From NCBI GenBank assembly GCA_963281155.1, contig CAUJLY010000001.1, forward strand, positions 5,766,001-5,830,000: DNA of 64,000 bases, given 5' to 3'. Below are positions 25,214-37,208 of the stretch, in pieces. Position numbers and translations under genes: made by a program. Within the stretch, counting starts at the first letter, position 1. Each line of letters begins with the position of its first letter. Below the pieces are notes generated by a model that did no database searches, had not been told where the DNA came from, and was given only the letters and a program-made list of their open reading frames with translations. This stretch comes from Rhabditophanes sp. KR3021. Lineage: Eukaryota > Nematoda > Chromadorea > Rhabditida > Alloionematidae.

Positions 25214-27243
25214 ATGCGAAGATTTAATAAGATAAAATTATATGGTTTTGTATTACTTTTTATATTTTTCGCTCTATACTTATTTTATCAAAAACAACCA
25301 TCATTTGAAGAAAATGAGTTGATGGAGCTTAAAAAGCTGATAAATTATGATGCTGCAACTTTTTCAAACTCTTCTTGCCAATTTGATACACTCAATCCTT
25401 TTGATAAAACCATTTTAAAATACTTCAAGAAAGAAGCTCCTATCCAATGTTTCAAATCCAATGGCGAAGAAACGGTTGTTGTAAATGGCAATCATCTTGA
25501 AGTAAGTTGTTAAAAATTAATGGTTTTTGTGGCTAATTTATTTATATCGCTATCATTATTTTTAATACATTTTTGCAGATTATACCACGACTACTAAATT
25601 TAGTCTCCTGTGAAGGTCGTCCTTTTGAGTTCAAACCAAATGTAAAGGATAATGAAAACATTTATGGAAATTGGTTGGGATTTAACAAAAAGGGAATATT
25701 TGTTATGGAAACAGATTTTGTTAATGTGAGATGCTTTAGAAAGGGAATATTTAAAACTCAAATTCTCGATAAGTCATTTGCAATTGCTTCTCCAAAAAGG
25801 GACAAAACATTTGGGGACGAGAGTATAGATGGCCCTTCAGTTGTACTTATAGGAATTGATAGTTTATCGAGGAGTCATTTTATTCGCTCCTTACCCAAGA
25901 CATATCAATATTTAATTGACAACAATTTTATTGACTTTAAAGTAAGTTAGATCTTTTTAATATTATAAAGTTATTTTTTATTAGAAACATTTAAAAGGTA
26001 TGTAGAAACACACTATTATCAATTTTTGGCATTTTTAGTTGCCGATAATACCTACGGAAATTGGATCGCAATTTTAACTGGCTTAAGAGGCACTTGGTCA
26101 ACTGAATTTCCTTTGGAATTAAAAGATGACTGGTCCATGTGGTTTGATTCATATCCTTTCATTTGGCAACAATTTAATTCTCAAGGATATGCAACTTTCT
26201 TTGCTGAAGACAGAGCGGACATTGCAACTTTAAATTACATGGGAAAATTATTTGGCTTCAAAACGCAGCCTACTGATTACTACTTTCGTCCATTTTGGAT
26301 AGATGTTGAGGAGAGAATCAATTTCAAGCAGTCTAAATTTGGTTGCTATCAAGGGCAAATAAATACAAAAATACAATTAGATTATTTGAGTCAATTTTTA
26401 GATATCTATAAAGATAAGAAAAAATTCGTTTGGTGGTGGTCTACGGAAATGTCACATGATAGTTTCAATGCTATTTCTTCTATGGATGATATTTATTTGA
26501 ACTTCTTAAAACAAAATGAGAAAAAACTTGAAAATAGCGTTGTCGTTTTGTTTTCTGATCATGGTAATAGATATGATTCAATCAGGGAAACTATTGTTGG
26601 AAGATACGAAAATAGAATGCCATTTTTGGGAGTCAAATTGCCAAAAAGTTTAAATGAATTCAATCCGGAATTGATCAAGATGATGAAAGCAAATTCCCAA
26701 AAAATGACGACTCAATTTGATCTACATGCCTTTTTGAACAGTTTACTAAACAAAGAGTGGGATACAAAAGTAAGCGAACGGAGAGCTTATTCTTTGTTGC
26801 ATGAGCATCCGAATAATAGAACATGCCTTAATGCTCAAATACCAGCAACTTACTGCCCATGTAATCAAGAAATCATTTTGTCAGTAGATCAAGCCCAAGA
26901 TGCTATTAATGTTTTGATGAGATTATTAAACGAAAAATTAAAAAATTTCAGTAATTTTATTAAAAATGACAAAAAATACAAATGCATGCCTTTTAGTTTA
27001 AAAGAAGTGTCATATGTGTCGCTGACAGTCCCATCTTCATCAATTTTAATTGACCAACAAACTGGTGGAAAAGATCTCCCAAAAAATATCAATGTTATTT
27101 ATAGAATTATGCTTCAAATGGCATCTCCAAGTAATGCTTTAATTGAAGCTTTGTTAGAGAAAAATTTAGGGACGGGTAAATATAGGATCAAAGAAGGGAT
27201 CGAAAGAAATAATAAGTATGTTAAAAACTTTTTCAATACATAA
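25214..27243 (+). CDS. DUF229 family, alkaline-phosphatase-fold ectoprotein (4 exons, one of 13 nt)
   Basis: Exons 25214-25501, 25579-25941, 25985-25997 and 26039-27243 encode 622 residues. Residues about 8-25 form one N-terminal membrane segment, so the protein is probably a type II membrane or secreted protein. The rest matches the nematode-rich DUF229 family, which has the alkaline phosphatase/sulfatase fold: VVLIGIDSLSRSHF near the expected nucleophile position, ADNTYGNWIAILTG, WWWSTEMSHD, and VVLFSDHGNRYDSIRETIVG with the metal-ligand-like DHG. The substrate is unknown. The microexon supplies K-H-L-K plus one base; without it the frame would not connect. The gene is isolated on its strand between intergenic stretches. 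Confidence 0.88.
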
Positions 27244-28108
27244 TATATTTTTTAGATATGGAAAGAGCTCTTATTGCGTAAATGATGCTGAAATGCAAAA
27301 AATATGTTACTGTGTTGAATTTGATTAAAAAAAGAAACGCCTGTTTTTTATATTTTTGTATATTAGAGAAAATATTTATTAGTATTTATTTGGATAAAAT
27401 ATTTTAATTATATTGTTTCGTTGTTACTTTGAATATCATTTTCAAATAAATTTTTGTGATAAAAGTATTAATCTTTACAAAGTATGATATAACCTTTATA
27501 AGTGAAAGATATTTAAGAATTTGAGAACACATGCATGTACTTTTACGTCATTATAAATTAAGAATACATATAGCAAACTATTAATTCCTCATATATTTAT
27601 TGATATGAACCGCATTTAAACATTGAATGTATGTTTAGTAATTATATATAATAAGCAACTGTTTCTAACAAATTAGCACTCAACAAAAATTAATTGGACA
27701 TTGAAAAAGTGTCATCGATTATGTTGGTGTCATTTGTATAAAAATGTAGACATAACAAATATTAAAATATGAGGTCATAAATAGTCTGATACGTTCTATC
27801 ATTTTTTGTTCCTAACTTTTAGCACATACCACCACGAACCACACATATCGCACTTATTCATTTACACTTATTGCGTTTGATAAAATGTTAATTATATGTA
27901 CATATAAATCTATTCTTTTCCAGTTGCTTCCGTTACCTATTTTTAAAGGTAGTTTTTTATTTTCCCGTTATCAGAATATAGAAAGCGAGCATACAATATC
28001 AAAGGGTAGATACATTTATTGAATAATCAACTCAACTTCTATAAATAATCTATTCCTTATGGGTTCAATTTAAATCACTATTAAAAATATTTTATTTGCT
28101 GATTTATA
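27244..28108. other. Intergenic region, no gene seen
   Basis: AT-rich spacer between the DUF229 gene and the first SLC17-type transporter. It presumably contains the 3' UTR of the former and the promoter of the latter. No motif could be assigned. Confidence 0.6.
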
Positions 28109-29788
28109 ATGGAAGAAATGAAAAATAGTAAGTTTGACATTTTAAAACAATCCAAAATGCTTATTTAAGGTTTTGTCAGTTGGAGATCAAGACGCTTCCA
28201 TGTGGTTATATTGTTAATGATGGGAATTACATTTTTTGTATTTTCTCGCACTCATTTGAGCATCACAATGATTTGTATGGTTAATTCAACGGCCATAAAC
28301 TCTTTGTCAAAGAGTCATTACAATTCGCCAATTGAGCAAAGGGGAAAGATAGAATCAAAATGCTTGGCAGCTGATATAAATCAAACTACGCAAAGTATTG
28401 CAATAGTAGAGAGTTCGGGTCAATTTGTGTGGCCTCCATATGTTCAACATCTAATATTTTCTGCCAGTTTTTGGGGTGCTTTCATCAGTATTTTAATTGG
28501 TAAGTCTACAGTTGTGATAATATTGTTTAATCTTCTTTTGATTTTAGGTGGAGTTTTAGCAGATCGAACATCACCGAAAAATCTTTGCCTTATAGCTGCT
28601 ATTGGGTATGCTATTTGTTCCGCAACATTCCCTTATTTAGCACAAAACTATGGGCATTATCCAGTTGTTTTATCTCGCTTTGTAATGGGAGTTATCGGTG
28701 AAGGTGTACTGCCTCCTTCGGCAAACGCTATTTTGTCAGCATGGATACCAAATGAGGAAAAGGGAATAGCCTTAGCTTTTTTCACCACTGGCGTCCAATT
28801 AAGCTCCATATTTGGTGTCCCAGTTGCAGCTCACTTTTGTGACAATTCATTCTTAGGTTGGCAATCAGTATTTTACCTTTGTTCATTTTGTTTGCTGGTA
28901 TGGGTAATTCCGTTTTACTTTTTGATTGAAAATTCACCAAGAAAGGCAAGATGGCTAGGTGTAAGCGAACGTGAATTTTTAAAAAAAAAATTAAAAAACT
29001 ATTTTGCCAATAAGACAGAAAAGAGGAAAATTAAAGTTCAATGGATGAAATTATTCAAGTCTCCTGCTTTCCTATCACTGTTGTTTTGCAAATTTGTAGC
29101 AAATATTTACAACACTTTCACAACTATTTACTTGCCATCATTTTATAAAGAAACTCTTTACGTTGATGTAATATCAAATGGATTTATGTCATCAGTTCCA
29201 TTTGTTTTTCAAGGTAATGTATTACTTATAACATCTTAAGGGAATTTATTGTTTTTAGTTTTGTTCAAAATTGGAGCCGGTTATGTTTCCAAGGAATTGC
29301 AAGTTAGAAATATATTGTCATCAACTCAAGCCGTAAAAATTTGCCAGTTAGTTTCTGGGATTGGTGTGACTATTGGCTTCTTTATGATTCCATTTGTCAT
29401 AGATTGTGAAAGACCATATATTACAGTTATTTTGGTCACATTTGTCTCTTCATGCTTTGGAGTTTCAGCTTCCGGCTTTTTAACTTCAAGTTTAACTATT
29501 GTTGCTAGCTCGCACATTGGTAAGATTACAGCAATATCCCAATTTATATCAATTATCGGCAGAATTTTGACACCATTTGGTATAATTTTTTTGAAGAAAG
29601 AATCATCTAGCCAAACGTCGTGGAATTTAATTTTGATCACTATAGGATCCATGTGGCTTCTGGCTTCCATCACATTTGCATATTTTGGTAACGCCGAAGA
29701 AATCGAATTTGATCAAACCGAAGACAAAGATAATGATGCCAAAAATATCCAAATTGAAGAAATTCAAAATATTTTAACTGCTGCTTAA
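28109..29788 (+). CDS. SLC17-type major facilitator (anion/phosphate cotransporter-like)
   Basis: Exons 28109-28127, 28170-28499, 28548-29213 and 29259-29788 encode 514 residues with about 12 hydrophobic segments. Hallmarks are SLSITMICMVN-like sequence after the first membrane helix, a long glycosylatable loop (NSTA), GGVLADRTSPKN as the MFS loop 2-3 motif, and GEGVLPPSANAILSAWIP as the SLC17 helix 4 signature. Members move organic anions or phosphate with Na+ or H+, in the plasma membrane or vesicles. The substrate cannot be told from sequence. The two internal introns (48 and 45 bp) would otherwise be read through in frame or stop. It faces a paralog on the opposite strand at 30862-32773; the two genes converge. 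Confidence 0.9.
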
Positions 29789-29966
29789 CTTTAATACTTG
29801 TTCTATCTATTAACATATAATAATATGTTATTGCCTAATTTAATTGTCATTTCTAAAAATCATATTTCACTTTTCTTAAATTTTAATTTCAATAAAAAGA
29901 TGATTAGTAAAATAAATTTATTATACAGATGAAATACTGTTTTATTACAATAATTTGGGTTATTTA

Positions 29967-30441
29967 CTTCTTTTCTTCACCTTCAATTTGGTCTCAGGAA
30001 CGTCCAACATGAATCAGTTTTCATATCCCTTGTCAATTTCCTTTTTTCATCCACGACAGTTGTGCTACAGATTATTGAGTCAGGCATTATAGAAGCGCTC
30101 GACGTTGCAGGAGTACTACCCGCTTGAGGTTGACTTCCTTCATCTGGCTTAATGTAGATAGAAGTTTCAGATTTGGGAGAAGGTTCTTCTACTTTAACAG
30201 CCTTCATTTTTTTCGTTGACTCATTCCTTTTTGAAACCTTGGGGACTATTTTCTTTTTGAGGCAGACGAACGATTGGTGACTTTATTGGCCAAAGTAAAT
30301 ACGGCTTGAGTACGCGCGTTGGCATCATCCTTGGATTTGTCTTGTTCTTCTTTGGATTCATTTTTTCTAGAACCAGTGCCAACTGTGGGTGGCATGAGAG
30401 GTCTTCGGAAAGGATCAGGCCAGTTTTTGTTTGAGTCAGCC
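29967..30441 (-). pseudogene. Small Lys/Ser-rich protein with broken frame
   Basis: From the ATG at 30441 the frame reads MADSNKNWPDPFRRPLMPPT, then a Lys/Glu/Ser-rich stretch, and stops at 30246. A continuation lies one base out of frame (KIVPKVSKRNESTKKMKAVK, then Pro/Ser-rich sequence), ending at 29983. A further one-base shift gives a basic tail LDVPETKLKVKKRSK with a stop at about 29967. Composition is constant across the pieces, so they were probably one basic, disordered, perhaps nuclear protein. I do not recognise the family. Both breaks need one added base, the first in an A run. Confidence 0.4.
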
Positions 30442-30663
30442 ATGGAAAATAACAAATTGAAATGAGAATAAAATCAGAACAAACAAAATTTAAATAAATA
30501 TAATGCTCAATTTGTCAAATTTGAATACTTCAATACAAGTTATGTAAAATTTCTTACATATTGTAAAATAATATCCTAATCTTGAAACATCCAAATAGGC
30601 TTTTGACATAAATCCATAATTGATATCAGTCATCGATAATTCCTTACTATTCTTTCCGATATT

Positions 30664-30792
30664 ATGGAGATTTGTGGAAGTTCAATCTTCTTGCTTTTTG
30701 TATCCTTTAGTAATGTTCATTCAGATTACAAATTCGCAACTAATCATTCATCAAATATGTACGAAACTAATGATTTATATAAATATTTGTAA
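30664..30792 (+). CDS. Possible 42-residue secreted peptide
   Basis: The short frame begins MEICGSSILLLFVSFSNVHS, a plausible signal peptide, and continues with a 22-residue polar tail rich in Tyr and Asn before a stop. There are no dibasic sites or cysteines in the tail. It lies in the spacer beyond the 3' end of the second SLC17-type gene. It may be chance. Confidence 0.2.
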   Translation: MEICGSSIFLLFVSFSNVHSDYKFATNHSSNMYETNDLYKYL

Positions 30793-30861
30793 TTGAACAT
30801 TCGAAGCATGTTTTTTAATTATTTTAATTTATCTAGATTTATTAAGTTTATAAAAGATTAT

Positions 30862-32773
30862 TTAAGTAATAACCACAATTTCATTAACTCCTTCAATAAA
30901 AAGTGTTTCTTCTCCTTTCTTCTTGAAATCGTTGACATTATTGGGTTTTGATGTGTTGTTCCATGGTTGGACTTCAACTGATCCAAAGATAGTGAATATA
31001 ATACTTACCTTAAAATTAAAAAATGATGAATATAAGAACAGTGACAGAATAATTTGGAATAACACGCTCAACTTTAGACTAATGTTGTTTTACTTCATTC
31101 TTCAAATAGTCACTACTTTAAAAAAAATAATTGACATCTTTCTTTTGTTAAACTTATGTTCTATCTTTACTTTAATAAATATATTTTTAAGTACTTACAA
31201 ATAACCATAAACCACCAATTAGCCATAGAATATTCTTCCAATCCTCGGGTGTTCCAGTTGTTCGGAACAATGAAAAGAGATAAGGTGCCCCAATGCGAGC
31301 CATAATTCCATTCATTGTATGTAGAGATGTCAAAAGCCCAGTATGATTTGGTGCGATACTCAAAAGAGAAACCAAGAAACCACACGATAGTAGGTCAAAT
31401 CCACTTGTGCCTATAGCTAACAAAAGGACGGTTATATAAGGCTTAGTACAATCTAAAGTCAAGGGGATTAAGAAAAAAAGATTGCGGTAGTAATTCCTGA
31501 GATGAATTGGGATAGCTTGGCTGACGTGTTCAAGGTTATTTTGTTTTCTTTCACTAATTTACTCACAAAAAAAGACCATCCCATTTTTAACACAACCTAA
31601 ACATGTTTAAATTACACGAGTTAACCTGTAATTACCTGGAATAGAAATGGTACCGCGGAATAGACTCCATTGGCCATTACCGGTAAATATAAAGCTTCTT
31701 TGAAAAATAGAGGAAGAAATAAATGTATAAAAACTATGTATATATTCAAAACAATTGAGCATGCAATAATTGATAAAAATGCAGGAGATGTCAGAATTGA
31801 GATCAGTGGAATGGGATGTTTGTCCTAAACAACAAATGAAACAATAAAAAATAGTTTAACTTACAGAGATAGTGTCTTTAACTTTGACAAATAAATGCTT
31901 TTGTAGGAATGTCTTTTCTTGATCAGAAATCCATTTGTCGTTGGCAGGGTTGTTTTTAACTGTTAGCCCAAATACTAAACTCCATGTTAGTAATAAAATA
32001 CCAGCTAGGTAATGGGCACCTTCCCAGCCAAAGACACTTTTGCAAAACCATGCGGAAATAGGGTTTCCGAAAATGGCTGCAGCTTGCGCTCCAGACGTGA
32101 AACAGGATAAGGCGATAGATTTCTCAAATGAAGGAATGTAATTTGCAATAAGAATATTTACAACACTATAAAAGTAAAATAATGATTAATTAAAGTTAGA
32201 CGCCTTTGTGCAACTTGCGATGGAAAGAGACCTTCTCCCAGGCCAATCAGCAATCTTGAAATAAAGACAACTTGGTAGGAAGTGTTATTTGCAAGAAAGG
32301 GGAAAAACAGTGCTGTTGAATAAAGCAAAGTTGCAATAAGCATAATAGCCTTTGGCGAAGTCCGATCGGCTAGATAACCAGCAGGCAGAATGCTGAATAA
32401 ACTGCCAATAAATGCACCGCCAAATATAAGATTTTGAATACTCCTGTCCCATAGTAATCTTCCCCCATAATCATTTAAATCTACAGGAACATCTGACAAA
32501 TTTGAAATTGGTTTAGAAGCAATACATTCGGGTGGCGGTAATAATTTTGATACATTACTTAGTTTACTTGTGGCAATGTCTACAGCAGTTGTATTAACCA
32601 AGCAAGTCATTGTTACCCCAAGGCTCATTCTGGTATACGTAATACAAGATAATCCGGCCATTAAAAGTATTATCGTATGAAATCGTCTATTTTTCCAGTG
32701 GAAAAAGGCTAAACAAATTAGTACAAAGCAATATAAAAATACACTTACGGTTATTTTTAACTTCCAAATTCAT
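30862..32773 (-). CDS. Second SLC17-type transporter, reading frame disturbed
   Basis: Exons on the minus strand: 32773-32749, 32708-about 32215, 32165-31865, 31824-31636, 31596-31199, 31008-30862. The protein is clearly paralogous to the neighbour at 28109-29788: RRFHTIILLMAG, a glycosylatable VNTTA, GYLADRTSPKA, GEGLFPSQ, LDCTKPYITVLLLAIGTSGF and a polar tail. Two problems exist. The junction of exons 2 and 3 is out of frame with canonical GT-AG splicing; a weak GC donor at 32204 (AAAG|GCGTCT) would restore it. In exon 5 a run of seven T (near 31470) shifts the frame and creates a stop. It is either a recent pseudogene or has sequence errors. Confidence 0.75.
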
Positions 32774-33349
32774 TTTGCGTATAATAAAGTAAAAGATACC
32801 ACTTTAAGATACCTTTATAGGAAATTTCTTCTTGTCGCCTTATATGTTTAATCAGATTAATTCATAGCACTTTTATACTTTGAGAAAAAGATAATTTCTT
32901 GTGATCAGAAAAAATACTTTGTTTTACCACAAAAATTAATGATTAACATTTTGTACTTAGTGGTACCGATTCTTCACTTTTCGTGTCAATTTGCTACGAT
33001 AATCATAATTCCATCCAAGTACGAGACATTAGGCGTCATCTTTACACTACAATTTGATAACGTTCAGCTGTTTAGTCCATTGCCAGTAAAGATAAATTTA
33101 CGTCACTGGTATCACTCATTCAAATATTTAGTTATTAAATAAAAAAATTAATATGTCAATAAATCAAAATGAGACTACTTAACCCTTGTTTGCATTCTTA
33201 CTTATCATAAACAAATAATACCATTATTTTTTTATCCTCCTAATTTGTTTTGAATGCTCAAATAAATTTGATGATTATAAAAAAGGGATTAAGATTATGA
33301 ATAAAAACTTTAATAAAGACGTGTTTCAGTCTAGTTTAAACATTTTCAG
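32774..33349. other. Divergent spacer with a 3' splice-like site at its end
   Basis: A 576-bp spacer between the divergent second SLC17-type gene and the secreted repeat protein. It should contain both promoters. It ends in tttaaacattttcag directly against the ATG at 33350, which looks like a trans-splice acceptor. An open frame at 32939-33142 has no support. Confidence 0.5.
33335..33349 (+). promoter_or_regulatory. Possible trans-splice acceptor of the secreted repeat protein
   Basis: The sequence gtttaaacattttcag lies directly before the ATG at 33350, leaving no 5' UTR between a good 3' splice site and the start. No upstream donor with a coding or leader exon is evident. This is typical of spliced-leader addition. 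Confidence 0.45.
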
Positions 33350-36300
33350 ATGGTTTTGGCTAAGCTCTTTTTAATTTTAATATTTATTTTTGTTGTTAAC
33401 GCTTTTAATGGTACATTTTGTAATAAACATCTGAAACAAAGCAACTTTTATGGTGTTCCAGTTCCAGGAAAGATAGAAATTCCTGGTCTCGGCAAAGTAG
33501 ACGTTAGAACATTAAAGATCAATGCAAATCCCGTTAAAATTCCAAAGGGTTTCTCAAATATTCCATCATTGTAAGATCTTTTAATTACACCTTTAGTAGA
33601 TACTATTTTTAGAGCAGCTACCATAAAAAATGACGCCGTGTTTCATCCGATCAGTGTAAATGCCGAAGGCAAGCCTTTTATTTTTGCAGATGCAGAGGGG
33701 CAGTTGCCACCAACTAAATTACCAGTTGCTATCGACGCCAATGGAATACCAGTTGGCGTAGGTAAAGACGGGAAACCGCATGTGGGATTCGCAAATATTA
33801 ATAATTTACCAACAGTTTCTAATCCAAACGCTGCTATTTTCGACGGCAAATATGACACAAATCAAACTGGTAAAACTTTACCATCACTACCAAAGCATAC
33901 AAAGAAGAATATTGCTGAAATTGAAGTGGCACCCTCGTCTGGAATGCCACCATTTTTAAAGCCAAAGAAGGGTGTCAACCTAGCGAACCTCAATAAAAAA
34001 GACGCGACCGGTTTATTAATGGTGAATGCTGGTCTTGGGCAGCAAATTCCAAAGAATCAACTTATGGTTCCTAAGATGGGTGTACCGATCAAGAAAGGCT
34101 CCAACAAGTTCTTCCCTGTTTATGTTAACCCCTTGGGAGAAGCGTCTACCTACGACAATAAAGGAAAAAAACACGATGTAGAGTTTAACAACGTAGGAGC
34201 ACCAATAACTAGAAATGCTGATAATTCTCCAAACTTTGGATTTGTTGTGTCAGGCGGAAATATCAAAAAAGCTGCCAAGGGGCAAGATTTTGAAAAGAAA
34301 CCATTAAATTTAGGACCAATTTCGAAAAACATTGAATTGTTAGGAAAGGTAAGTAAAATACCACACATTTTATCTTTTACTTCAAAAAGACATACCCTGG
34401 ATTTTATACAGCACACTCATTTGGAAATGACACTGACATTAACAAAGGAAGTGACAAAAACGCAACGATTGCAGTCGGAAGAGTTTGGAAAAATTTCATC
34501 AAGAACTTTCCTGATCCAGTCGCTTTTGACAATCTCATTGATCCAGTTTTCAACACCACTGATAATGACATGATGATTCCTGATATCGGGGTTTCAACTA
34601 ATCCTACAGGTCAATATAGGCCTGTCTTTATGGATAAAAACGGCCAGCCGGTGACGTATGACGACAGTTCCAATCCTCTAACCGTCAAAATGGACGCCAA
34701 ACAAATTCCAGTTGTGATAAGAGAAAATGGAAAGCAATTTCCTGGATTCCGGATGATCAATAACAAAATGGTCAAAAATACTCCTACAACAGAAGTATCA
34801 GATGTTTTGTTGACTGTTTCAGATGAAGTTCAGCGAACAAATGATTTGGGGAAAGGCTATCCTGGGTGGTGGACAATCCATAGGGGCAAGCCGCCTGCCC
34901 CAGTTCTTACAACCACTTTGAAGCCAAAGCCGGGTTCAACTACCAAGAAAATCGTCAAGACGACAACTTCTATTCCACCTCGTAGGACAACAACCACAGA
35001 AGATGATTATGGCGACTATGATGACTCTCATACTGGAACGGCAAAGCCGACAACGGTAAAAATAACTACGACTACTACAACAGCTAGCCCATCATCAACA
35101 ACTACTACCCCTGCGGAATTCGGTGTGGGCTTCAATATTGGAAAAATGAACTTGCCCCAAATGACACACGTCGGCAGATTAAATACTAATCTTTCAATTG
35201 AAGTACCAAAAGGATACGTTGCTGTTCCTGGTAAAAATCTGCTTTTTGTAATATATTTAAAGCTCTTTTAGACATGGGAGTTGAAATCACCAATAACCAA
35301 GAATACTATTGTGTTGTTACAGATAGGGAAGGGTTCTTGTGGACATTCGATGAAACAGGCAAGAAGATTGAAGTTTACTTGGATCAAGAGGGGATCCCAG
35401 CAGTCTATGGAGAGACGCATTCCATCATTTATCAAGGATACATTCTAAACTTCGGAGTCTATAGAGAAAGTGACGCAGATGCGACCAAATACAACCGTAC
35501 GACTATAAACATTCAAGAAACACTAACCAAAATTGAAACCTATGGAAAAGAGTGCCCCTTTTATTATAGCGTGCATTACAATGAAACTATTTACCAGCAC
35601 GATGAGGAAGAAGTAGAGGTTGTATTCGGTACGGGTATAATTATTCAAGAGACAAATATCCAAAATGTTGTTGGAATGTACCAAATTACTCAATTATTAG
35701 AAAGAAGAGTGCCCAAAGGTTATGCATTGCTACCAAGATATGGAATCAGATTAACGGATGAAGTCAATTACTACTGCGTATTTTTCGATTCTGATGGAAA
35801 TGTTGTTACTTTCGATAAATTTGGAGTCTTATGGAAAGTTCAATTTGACACAACAAATGGAGCTCCAATTGTGAAAATGGGAGAGGTAATTTACATTGGA
35901 TATGTGGTCCAAAAGACAACAAATGTAGTCTTGTATTCTTCCACTACCTCCACCTACACAATCACAAAAGTCGATGTAAACCAAGTATTAACTGAAATTG
36001 ATAATTTATCACAAAGTTTCCCTGGTTATTGGTTAGTCCATAAGATCACACAAGAACAGGATGTTGAATTGACAACAGACGAGGTAACTAAATGTATCTT
36101 CTAAAATAAATTAACACAATCCTAGGATGTATTTGGAGTCGGATTCGATTTGGCAACATTTGACTATAAGATTGCGGTCGGAATAGATGGAATTACCGAA
36201 GGATGGAAGTTGAATATTCCTGGTATGTTCGAAGACGACTTCCTTCTTGCCATATTTGATGAAATTTAATAATATGTAGTTAATAAAATTTAATATTTTT

Positions 36301-37208
36301 AGAGGGCTATATCATGGTTCCTGATATGGGCGTTTCGTTGACGATTCAAGGATCTGATCAAGTCGTATATTATCCTGTGTACATTAACAAGTATTCCTTC
36401 TTGTATACTTTTACTGTCGATTATCAACCGATCAGTATATTGTTATGTGACAACGGGGCACCTGTAGCGTTGTAAGTATACTTACCTATCATGTTCATTC
36501 AAATTAATTATTTATGTTTGTAGAGGTCCTAATCATGTATATTGGTACGGATTCGTAATCAAAGATGGCACTAAAATATATTCAACAGCTCAGACTAAAA
36601 TAACCATAGTCAATACAATCAATTTTGATACTATAGTATCCAGGATTGATTCTCTAGGAAATAAATATGTAGGTCCAAACAGTTTTTCATTAATTTACTC
36701 TTTTTAGCCTGGGTATTTCACACTCCATGAAATTGATAAAACGAACACCGAAACATTGAATCTAGAATGGGGTGTGCCAGTTGATTATTCGTTAATGAAT
36801 ATGAATAAAGCAATTGGTTTGGGCAAAATCACTGGAGGTCTTAAGAACAAATACAATGGTGTTGTTCAGTGCCCTTATTTGGGTGTTAAATTAAGCACAG
36901 ACGACACCTATTATGGAGTTTTTGCCGATATCAATGGAACTTGCTTTAGCTACAATAACGACAATACAAAGTTCGACATTTACTTTGATGACAATCAGTA
37001 TCCGACAGCTAAAGCTACCGATGGTTCTTTTTTCGGTGGATATAAAGAAGAGAGCGGAACTTATAAATACACGAATGTCCAATATTCTTGTACAGTTCAA
37101 CAAGTTAATGTAAATGAAGTTGCTTCAGTAATAACAAAGACTCTCAAAACGTACTATCCTGGCTACTACTCACTTTATTCGTTCAGTTCTAAAAGTGATT
37201 TGGCCTAA
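33350..37208 (+). CDS. Large secreted repeat protein of unknown function (8 exons, 1,173 aa)
   Basis: Exons 33350-33570, 33613-34348, 34390-35230, 35272-36083, 36126-36222, 36303-36471, 36524-36668, 36708-37208; all junctions keep frame. A signal peptide (MVLAKLFLILIFIFVVNA) starts it. The body is built from diverged modules of about 100-150 residues. Each opens with a P-x-x-G-[VI] or VPKGY...P block, carries one or two D-x-[DE]-G-turn/beta-like segments (FADAEGQLPP, VTDREGFLWTFDETG, FFDSDGNVVTFDKFG), and closes with [YF]-P-G-[YFW]-[YFW]-x2-H/Y: YPGFYTAH, YPGWWTIH, FPGYWLVH, PGYFTLHE, YPGYYSLY. A Thr/Pro-rich mucin-like linker lies at about 34905-35120. I do not recognise the module. A structural or surface-coat role is a guess. 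Confidence 0.85.

Noticed and set aside
28500..28547. Read-through of the 48-bp SLC17-type intron as coding sequence
   Set aside because: It has a GTAAGT donor and TTTTAG acceptor, keeps frame when removed, and the paralog lacks the residues.
34349..34573. Continuation of the secreted repeat protein frame through 34573
   Set aside because: It reads Thr/Leu-rich nonsense, while splicing 34348 to 34390 gives YPGFYTAH, the module motif, in frame.
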